In this document: one piece after another, positions 5,509-9,794 of the stretch | How the letters are laid out: every line of letters starts with the position of its first letter | How positions within the stretch are numbered: position 1 is the stretch's first letter | Source of the DNA: Pseudoflavonifractor sp964504285 | GTDB lineage: Bacteria; Bacillota; Clostridia; Oscillospirales; Oscillospiraceae | Reading direction: 5' to 3' | Assembly (NCBI GenBank): GCA_964504285.1 | Contig: CAZDDZ010000094.1 | Coordinates: 1-9,794, forward strand | DNA: 9,794 nt | Made by a program: the position numbers and the translations under genes | The notes under the pieces: generated by a model | What the model saw: only the letters and a program-made list of their open reading frames with translations | Database searches by the model: none | What the model was told of the DNA's origin: nothing

Positions 5509-6529
5509 TCTCCGAGGTGTCTGTCTCTGTGGATGCGCGTGCAATCAGAATGGGCAGGGTCGTATAGGTTTGGACCCGAAGATTGGGTTTTTGAATCATG
5601 GCCAAAATATGCTTTCCGGCCTGAAATCCCATATCATAGACATCAATGGTAACGCATGACAGCATGGGGTGCAGGACGCGGGAAAAAGGAAAGTCGTCAA
5701 AGGTGAGCAACGCTACATCCTTGGGAATATCCACTTTTTTGTCCCGCGTTGCTTGAAAGCAGCCGTAGGCAATGTAGTTGTTTGCGCAGATAATGGCGTC
5801 CGGCTTTCGTTCCCCGCTCAAAAGCTTTACTGTCAGCTCATATCCGCAATCGCAGGTAGAGTCACCGTGCCTTAACAGGTCTTGCGTCAAGGTGATACCG
5901 TGGACGCTCAACTCCTTGCGCACGCCCTCCAGGCGGTGGGTGGAAATTTGATCCTCCTCCCAGCCGCCGATAAAGGCAATGCGGCGGTGACCTTGGGTAA
6001 CCAGGTGCCTTGCCGCCATTTCGCCCGCAAGGCTGTTATCACTGTCAATCCAGCTAAAGTGGTTTGGAAAGCTGGGGTAGCCGATGGCGATGTGCGGCAG
6101 CGCCAAATCGGAAATTAAGATGTCTAATTCCTTGGACAAAATGGAGGCGTGAAGTACCACGCCGTCGGCCATCTGCTGGATTGCGGCCATACGGACAATA
6201 TTACAGGCTTCCTCCGGCGTAACACCCTGCAGCACCATGGTGTAGCCCTTGTGCCGCAAGGCAGCTTCTACCCCTGCAATAATCTCGAAAAGGTGTGGGT
6301 TTGAAAAACCAATGCCGCGCTCCAGCGCGGTTAAAAATAGAATTGTGCGGGAGGAGCGCCGAACAAAATTCTGCGCCCTTACGTTGGGGTGGTAGTCCAG
6401 CCGCTCAATGACCTCCCGAACCTTACGGCGGGTTTCCGCCGAGACGCCCTGCTCGCCGTTCATTGCCTTAGAGACAGTGGACACGGCTATCCCGGCCTCT
6501 CTCGCCACATCCTTAATTGTAACTGCCAT
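5471..6529 (-). CDS. LacI-family transcriptional regulator of the maltodextrin locus
   Basis: A 352-residue LacI/GalR-type regulator. The N-terminal helix-turn-helix is clear (TIKDVAREAGIAVSTVSKAMNG, residues 4-24), followed by the hinge YHPNVRAQNFVRRSS; the usual leucine lever of the hinge is Phe55 here. A periplasmic-binding-like effector domain fills about 62-333 and ends in LPILIARAS, the normal end of the family. Placement between a cytoplasmic maltodextrin hydrolase and a secreted amylase suggests it senses a maltodextrin or glucose-derived ligand and controls both; ligand and sign are inference. The start at 6529 is chosen because MAVTIKDVAREAG is the canonical N-terminus and AAGGGGGG lies seven bases upstream; the 17-residue extension to 6580 would run into mobile element 1. 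The tail is odd: residues 343-352 (EALIKFSRVD) and the TAG stop are encoded by element 2. Confidence 0.92.
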   Translation of the reverse strand: MAVTIKDVAREAGIAVSTVSKAMNGEQGVSAETRRKVREVIERLDYHPNVRAQNFVRRSSRTILFLTALERGIGFSNPHLFEIIAGVEAALRHKGYTMVLQGVTPEEACNIVRMAAIQQMADGVVLHASILSKELDILISDLALPHIAIGYPSFPNHFSWIDSDNSLAGEMAARHLVTQGHRRIAFIGGWEEDQISTHRLEGVRKELSVHGITLTQDLLRHGDSTCDCGYELTVKLLSGERKPDAIICANNYIAYGCFQATRDKKVDIPKDVALLTFDDFPFSRVLHPMLSCVTIDVYDMGFQAGKHILAMIQKPNLRVQTYTTLPILIARASTETDTSETREALIKFSRVD

Positions 6530-6536
6530 CCCAATT

Positions 6537-6544
6537 CCCCCCTT
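6537..6544 (-). promoter_or_regulatory. Shine-Dalgarno site of lacI, next to the end of mobile element 1
   Basis: On the - strand AAGGGGGG is followed by AATTGGG and ATG. It fixes the start at 6529 rather than 6580. Element 1 ends only seven bases upstream, so the insertion spared the ribosome binding site but replaced everything before it. Confidence 0.8.
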
Positions 6545-6549
6545 GTATC

Positions 6550-6714
6550 TAGAGCGTATCTGAAAAGTAGCGGAATGCAAAGAAACGCAGGATTTTTTTG
6601 GTCAGGCAAGCCGATTTTTTGCAGCCATACTAACGTATGGCAAGGAAAATTGGCGCTGCCATGGCGAGAAAAGACAAGTTTATGGGCGTTTTGATACTTT
6701 TTAGATACGCTCTA
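6550..6714. mobile_element. Element 1: 161-bp palindromic MITE with TA target duplication, in the stop codon of the GH13_20 gene
   Basis: TA at 6550-6551 and 6713-6714 flank an element at 6552-6712. The termini are GAGCGTATCTGAAAAGTA (left) and GAGCGTATCTAAAAAGTA (right, reverse strand), differing at one base in 18. The centre is a perfect 7-bp hairpin, GCCATAC (6624-6630), loop TAAC, GTATGGC (6635-6641). The arms, 6552-6630 and 6635-6712, are almost equal in length and still partly complementary, so the whole element is one long imperfect hairpin. There is no open reading frame of note, hence non-autonomous. TA duplication is the habit of IS630/Tc1-mariner transposases; the parent element is not in the window. 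It holds no clear promoter. Confidence 0.85.
6650..6714. repeat. 65-bp direct repeat, copy B (right arm of element 1)
   Basis: Partner of 5409-5473 in the same orientation, with 60 of 65 identical bases. The differences are three clustered bases in the run after CCATGGC, one G/T and one C/T near the terminus. The TAG formed by the last base and the TA duplication is the stop codon of the GH13_20 gene (6712-6714, - strand). Confidence 0.95.
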
Positions 6715-8427
6715 CTTTGCCACCGCAAAACCCAAGGGCGCCAATGTGTCGCCGTCCTTGCCCCGTGCCCAGCATACCGTATGGGTCATAAAAGCGTCTG
6801 GTAGCTGTTCGGTCTTTTCACCCAGGTTTAAAGCCACTAGGACTTCCTGCTCGTCGCAGGTTCTGGCATAGACATACAGTCCGCTGCCCTGCTCCGCGGA
6901 CAGGGTGCGGTATCCGCCCCTCCGAAGGGCTAATTCGCTGTTGCGCAGAGCAATAGCATCATGGTAAAAGCGGTAGAGTGCTCCATCCTCATCCCAAACC
7001 ATGGGCTGACGATATTCCTCCTCCCGGAGTCCGGACAGACCCTGCTCGTCTCCGTAAAAAATGGAGGGAATTCCGGGAAAGGTCATTTGAAAGAGCACCG
7101 CCAGCTCCAGCCGGGCCGAATCTTCTCCGCATAGGGAGAGGAAACGGCTGGCATCATGGCTGTCGAGCAAATTTAGCTGGGCGTAGAGCATATTGTGCCG
7201 ATAGCGCATACGCATATTGGTGACGCGGGCATCAAACGTATAGGCGTCAATGCTTCCCTCGGCAAAAAAGCGGCGGCAGTGCTTGCGCAGGTCGTAGTTC
7301 ATGGTGGAATCAAACATGCTTCCGTCCAGCCAGTGCCCTGCACTTTCCCACACCTCCCCGATAAGGATAGCGTCAGGGCTTTCCTCCTTGACGGCACGGC
7401 GAAAGGCCCGCCAGAAAGCGTCGTCCACCTCGCTGGCCACATCCAACCGCCAGCCGTCGATACCATACTCCCGCACCCAATGGCGGCCCACATCGCAGAA
7501 GTAGTCCACAACCTGGGGGTTTCCGGTGTTTAGCTTGGGCATAAGCCGCTCGTACCCGAAGCACTCATAATTGGGGTAGGTCTCCGGGTTATCCGGCCGG
7601 ACCACCGGGAAAGAGAGCCGATAAAACCAGTCTTTGTACGGGGAAGCCTCTCCGTGCTGCACCACGTCCTCGAAGGCAAAAAAGTGCCAGCCGCAGTGGT
7701 TAAACACGCCGTCAATAATGACCCGCAGGCCGTTCTGGTGATAAATGCGCACCAGCTCCCGAAAGTCCTCATCAGTTCCAAAGCAGGGGTCAATATGGTA
7801 GTAGTCCAAGAGGTCGTACTTATGGTACTCTCCGGCTGCAAAAATTGGATTAATGTAAATGGCATTGACACCCAAATGCTTTACGTAGTCGACATTTTCG
7901 GTAATTCCCTTAATGGTGCCGCCCAGCTTGCCACGGGTCAAATCCCCATTCCAATCCCGCTCTGTGGGAGCAAGGGAGATAGAGCGCCGTCCCGTGGCAA
8001 AGCTGTCGGGGAAAATGTGATAGAGGATAGCATCCTTTGCCCAGCTTGGAGGGGCGGCAATGTCTTCCGGGCGGTTATATGGGAATTGGTAATATTCCGA
8101 CCGGTCATCCACAAGATGATCGGTAAAAAGATCCCCGTAGTAAAGCAGCTGTTCCTTTCCGTCGTCCAGCGCAAAGTAGTAGCACAGCCGCTTGTACCCG
8201 CCCTCCAGCATCACTTCAAAATAGTCAAAGTACTCGTCCTGAGCCACCACCTCCATTGGCATGGAGGAAAAAATGACGGGGGTCAGGCGGCAGGCCCGGT
8301 CGGCATAAAAAAGTATGCAGGAGGTCAGATCGCCCCGCGCCGCCCGCAGGCGAAGAAGCACACGGTTTTCATCAACGCCATGGGCATCCTGAGACATGGG
8401 AATATGCTGTATGGCGAACCTGTTCAT
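6712..8427 (-). CDS. Cytoplasmic GH13_20-type cyclomaltodextrinase/neopullulanase (maltogenic amylase family)
   Basis: A 571-residue enzyme without signal peptide, the usual length for this subfamily. It would hydrolyse cyclodextrins, maltodextrins and possibly pullulan fragments to maltose and glucose in the cytosol. Residues 1-120 form a CBM34-like N-terminal domain (FDYFEVML, YKRLCYYF), which in relatives mediates dimerisation; the barrel begins near 132 with AILYHIFPDSFA. Conserved regions: DGVFNH 239-244; MPKLN 296-300, the diagnostic fifth region of the subfamily; GWRLDV with nucleophile Asp329; GEVWE with acid/base Glu358; LLDSHD with Asp425. It lies 61 bp after malG, so it is translated from the importer mRNA. 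GCGAGGT, eight bases upstream, supports the start. The protein ends normally (LAPLGFAVAK), but its TAG stop is shared with the terminus and TA duplication of element 1. Exact specificity cannot be settled from sequence. Confidence 0.93.
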   Translation of the reverse strand: MNRFAIQHIPMSQDAHGVDENRVLLRLRAARGDLTSCILFYADRACRLTPVIFSSMPMEVVAQDEYFDYFEVMLEGGYKRLCYYFALDDGKEQLLYYGDLFTDHLVDDRSEYYQFPYNRPEDIAAPPSWAKDAILYHIFPDSFATGRRSISLAPTERDWNGDLTRGKLGGTIKGITENVDYVKHLGVNAIYINPIFAAGEYHKYDLLDYYHIDPCFGTDEDFRELVRIYHQNGLRVIIDGVFNHCGWHFFAFEDVVQHGEASPYKDWFYRLSFPVVRPDNPETYPNYECFGYERLMPKLNTGNPQVVDYFCDVGRHWVREYGIDGWRLDVASEVDDAFWRAFRRAVKEESPDAILIGEVWESAGHWLDGSMFDSTMNYDLRKHCRRFFAEGSIDAYTFDARVTNMRMRYRHNMLYAQLNLLDSHDASRFLSLCGEDSARLELAVLFQMTFPGIPSIFYGDEQGLSGLREEEYRQPMVWDEDGALYRFYHDAIALRNSELALRRGGYRTLSAEQGSGLYVYARTCDEQEVLVALNLGEKTEQLPDAFMTHTVCWARGKDGDTLAPLGFAVAK

Positions 8428-8445
8428 AGAAAATTACCTCGCTCT

Positions 8446-8476
8446 AGCGCTGATCATTAAAGCTTGCCTCAGCGCT
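8446..8476 (-). promoter_or_regulatory. Hairpin in the malG to GH13_20 gap
   Basis: An 8-bp inverted repeat, AGCGCTGA (8446-8453) with TCAGCGCT (8469-8476), encloses 15 bases. It lies between the malG stop and the next Shine-Dalgarno site and has no U-tract. An intercistronic stability or processing hairpin is the simplest reading. A protein-binding operator is possible, since such spaced palindromes also suit LacI-type dimers. Confidence 0.4.
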
Positions 8477-8488
8477 TATAATTTGTGG

Positions 8489-9346
8489 CTATCCCTTAAC
8501 TCCGCCCGCTGTCAGCCCTGCGGACATATTGCGCTGGACGAGGAAGAAAATGATAAGGATGGGCAGACTGACGACCAGGGAGGCTGCGGCAAAAATGGGC
8601 CAGCTTCCGCTCATTTCCGTTGCCTGGAGGGAATAAAGCCCTGCTGCCAGGGTAAAGTTTTGTTCTCCTGTCAGGAATGTGATGGAGAAGATGTACTCGT
8701 TCCACACGAAGATGAGTACCATGACCGCTGTGACAATAATGGAGGGCTTAGCCAGCGGCAGGACAATTTGGGTAACCAGCTGAAAGCTGTTTGCGCCGTC
8801 CATGGCGGCCGCTTCTTCGATTTCCACGGGAATGGTGTCAAAGTAGCCCTTTAAATTCCATAGGGCGAAAACCGCCATGGTGCCCACATAGACAATGATC
8901 AGGCCCGTCTTGGTGTTCATAAGTCCCAAGGTGCGCAGAAGCTTATAGAGGGCAAACATGCTCAGTACAGAGGGGAATGAGTACAGGAGCAGCAGCAGAT
9001 TTAAAATGGGCACCCGCCCCGGAAAAGAGCGGCGGGAAAAAGCATAGGCTGCGGGGACTGCCACTGCCAGGGAAATCAGCACCACGGTAATGGCCATAAA
9101 AAGACTGTTTGCAAGCCACAGCAGCACCGGCTCCTGGGTAAAAACCGCAATATAGTTCTTGAGGGTCAGTTTTTTGGGAATAAAAGAAAAATCGGTGCTC
9201 AGAAGGCTGTTCTGCCCGTTAAAGGAAACCGAGACAGCGTAGAGGATTGGAATCATGACGATGATACAGAGAATGATAAAAAATGCGTTGAGCACTGTAT
9301 GACCGACCAGGCGGCGGGCAGGGCGGGAAAGCCGCACTCCCTTCAT
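8489..9346 (-). CDS. malG: MalG-type ABC sugar permease
   Basis: A 285-residue inner-membrane permease of the carbohydrate-uptake (CUT1) group, forming the channel with a MalF-type partner. About six membrane segments can be read, near residues 18-40, 78-103, 113-135, 148-165, 202-222 and 250-270. The cytoplasmic EAA loop that docks the ATPase is intact: EAAAMDG at 178-184, then ILP-type residues I194, L196, P197 at the expected nine-residue spacing. Its ATG overlaps the malF stop as ATGA (9343-9346), so translation is probably coupled, and AAGGGGGG lies six bases upstream. Linkage with two GH13 enzymes indicates malto-oligosaccharides or cyclodextrins as cargo, by inference. No ATPase gene is visible; CUT1 importers often share a housekeeping MsmX-type ATPase encoded elsewhere. 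Confidence 0.9.
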   Translation of the reverse strand: MKGVRLSRPARRLVGHTVLNAFFIILCIIVMIPILYAVSVSFNGQNSLLSTDFSFIPKKLTLKNYIAVFTQEPVLLWLANSLFMAITVVLISLAVAVPAAYAFSRRSFPGRVPILNLLLLLYSFPSVLSMFALYKLLRTLGLMNTKTGLIIVYVGTMAVFALWNLKGYFDTIPVEIEEAAAMDGANSFQLVTQIVLPLAKPSIIVTAVMVLIFVWNEYIFSITFLTGEQNFTLAAGLYSLQATEMSGSWPIFAAASLVVSLPILIIFFLVQRNMSAGLTAGGVKG

Positions 9347-9794
9347 GTGTTTCCCCCCTTTACTCTTGCCCGTGTGGCAACGGTGAATAGTATCAGCATG
9401 GCAAAAATGACGATGGAAATAGCGGAGCTATATCCGTAATTGTTAGTAATAAAGGCGTTTTCGTAGGCGTAAGTAAGTATGGTGTGAATGTTGGCCCCGG
9501 TTTTGGCTCCTGATTGCTGAGTAAGCAAGTAAATTACGTCAAATTGTTTAAATGTAGTGAAAATTGTAATCACAACCGAGGGCGCAATAATTGGCTTAAT
9601 GGCAGGAAGGGTAATATGCACCGCACGCTTAAACCAACCCGCCCCATCCAGCGTGGCGCTCTCGTAATAGCTCTGGTCAATGCTCTGGAGCGCGCCGTCC
9701 ATAATGGTAATCATAAAGGGACAGGCAAGCCACAGATTTACCACCATGCAGGAGAAAAAGGCGATGGTGTCTCCGGAAAGCCAACGCACACCCT
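9343..9794 (-). CDS. malF: MalF-type ABC sugar permease, C-terminal part (truncated by the window)
   Basis: The - strand frame is open through the right edge, and the visible 149 residues are the C-terminal half of a CUT1 permease of usually about 290-310 residues. The EAA loop is clear: ESATLDG, nine residues, then ITLP (residues 43-62 counted from codon 9787-9789). Two or three membrane segments follow, with the last near SIVIFAMLILFTVATRA. The GTG codon at 9787-9789 is internal to the family alignment and is not a start. The gene ends in TGA overlapping the malG ATG. The N-terminal half and probably a maltodextrin-binding protein gene should lie just outside the window on the same strand. 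Confidence 0.9.
   Translation of the reverse strand, partial: GVRWLSGDTIAFFSCMVVNLWLACPFMITIMDGALQSIDQSYYESATLDGAGWFKRAVHITLPAIKPIIAPSVVITIFTTFKQFDVIYLLTQQSGAKTGANIHTILTYAYENAFITNNYGYSSAISIVIFAMLILFTVATRARVKGGNT

Noticed and set aside
6530..6580. N-terminal extension of the LacI protein to 6580
   Set aside because: The extra residues come from the spacer and mobile element 1; the canonical N-terminus and ribosome site fix the start at 6529.
6552..6712. Element 1 as an intrinsic terminator of the GH13_20 gene
   Set aside because: The central hairpin is followed on the - strand by mixed sequence, not a U-tract, and the ends show a target duplication and inverted repeats of a mobile element.
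7654..8460. Open frame on the + strand (268 residues) opposite the GH13_20 gene
   Set aside because: Shadow of the coding strand: no Shine-Dalgarno site, no domain, and it runs over the malG-GH13 gap.

Overview
The window reads as chromosomal DNA of a gut-type anaerobic Firmicute, most likely a clostridial Oscillospiraceae relative (Flavonifractor/Lawsonibacter-like). This is inferred from strong AGG-rich Shine-Dalgarno sites, the ygeY-ygeW-carbamate kinase purine-catabolism block, and a LacI-controlled malto-oligosaccharide locus. No rRNA, tRNA, CRISPR array or transposase gene was seen.

Left block (1-3018, + strand): the 3' end of a YgeY-type M20 hydrolase, then YgeW (a knotted-fold carbamoyltransferase homologue) and carbamate kinase. 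Together they fit the last steps of anaerobic purine/urate breakdown, where a carbamoyl group is released as carbamoyl phosphate and cashed in for ATP. A GC-rich, foldable 180-bp spacer separates ygeY from ygeW, a 13-bp hairpin lies between ygeW and arcC, and a 20-bp bidirectional terminator (2975-3018) closes the block against the convergent amylase gene.

Right block (3030-9794, - strand, read right to left): the end of a MalF-type permease, a MalG-type permease overlapping it by ATGA, a cytoplasmic GH13_20-type cyclomaltodextrinase/neopullulanase, a LacI-family regulator, and a secreted GH13_2-type amylase with TIG and starch-binding CBM20 domains. The logic is complete: the secreted enzyme cuts starch, the ABC importer takes up linear or cyclic maltodextrins, the cytoplasmic GH13 enzyme hydrolyses them, and the LacI protein probably senses a product. 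The binding protein and the start of malF lie beyond the right edge.

The most interesting structure is a pair of small non-coding mobile elements inside this operon. Element 1 (6552-6712, 161 bp) is almost one long imperfect palindrome with TA duplications, inserted exactly in the TAG stop codon of the GH13_20 gene; the stop survives because the element begins with G. Element 2 (5379-5504, 126 bp) has different inverted repeats and a CTAG duplication. It carries inside it one arm of an element-1-type sequence and is inserted in the last codons of lacI, replacing a reconstructable SETR-stop with a ten-residue element-encoded tail. Both genes now stop at the same TAG, in the same mobile-element terminus.
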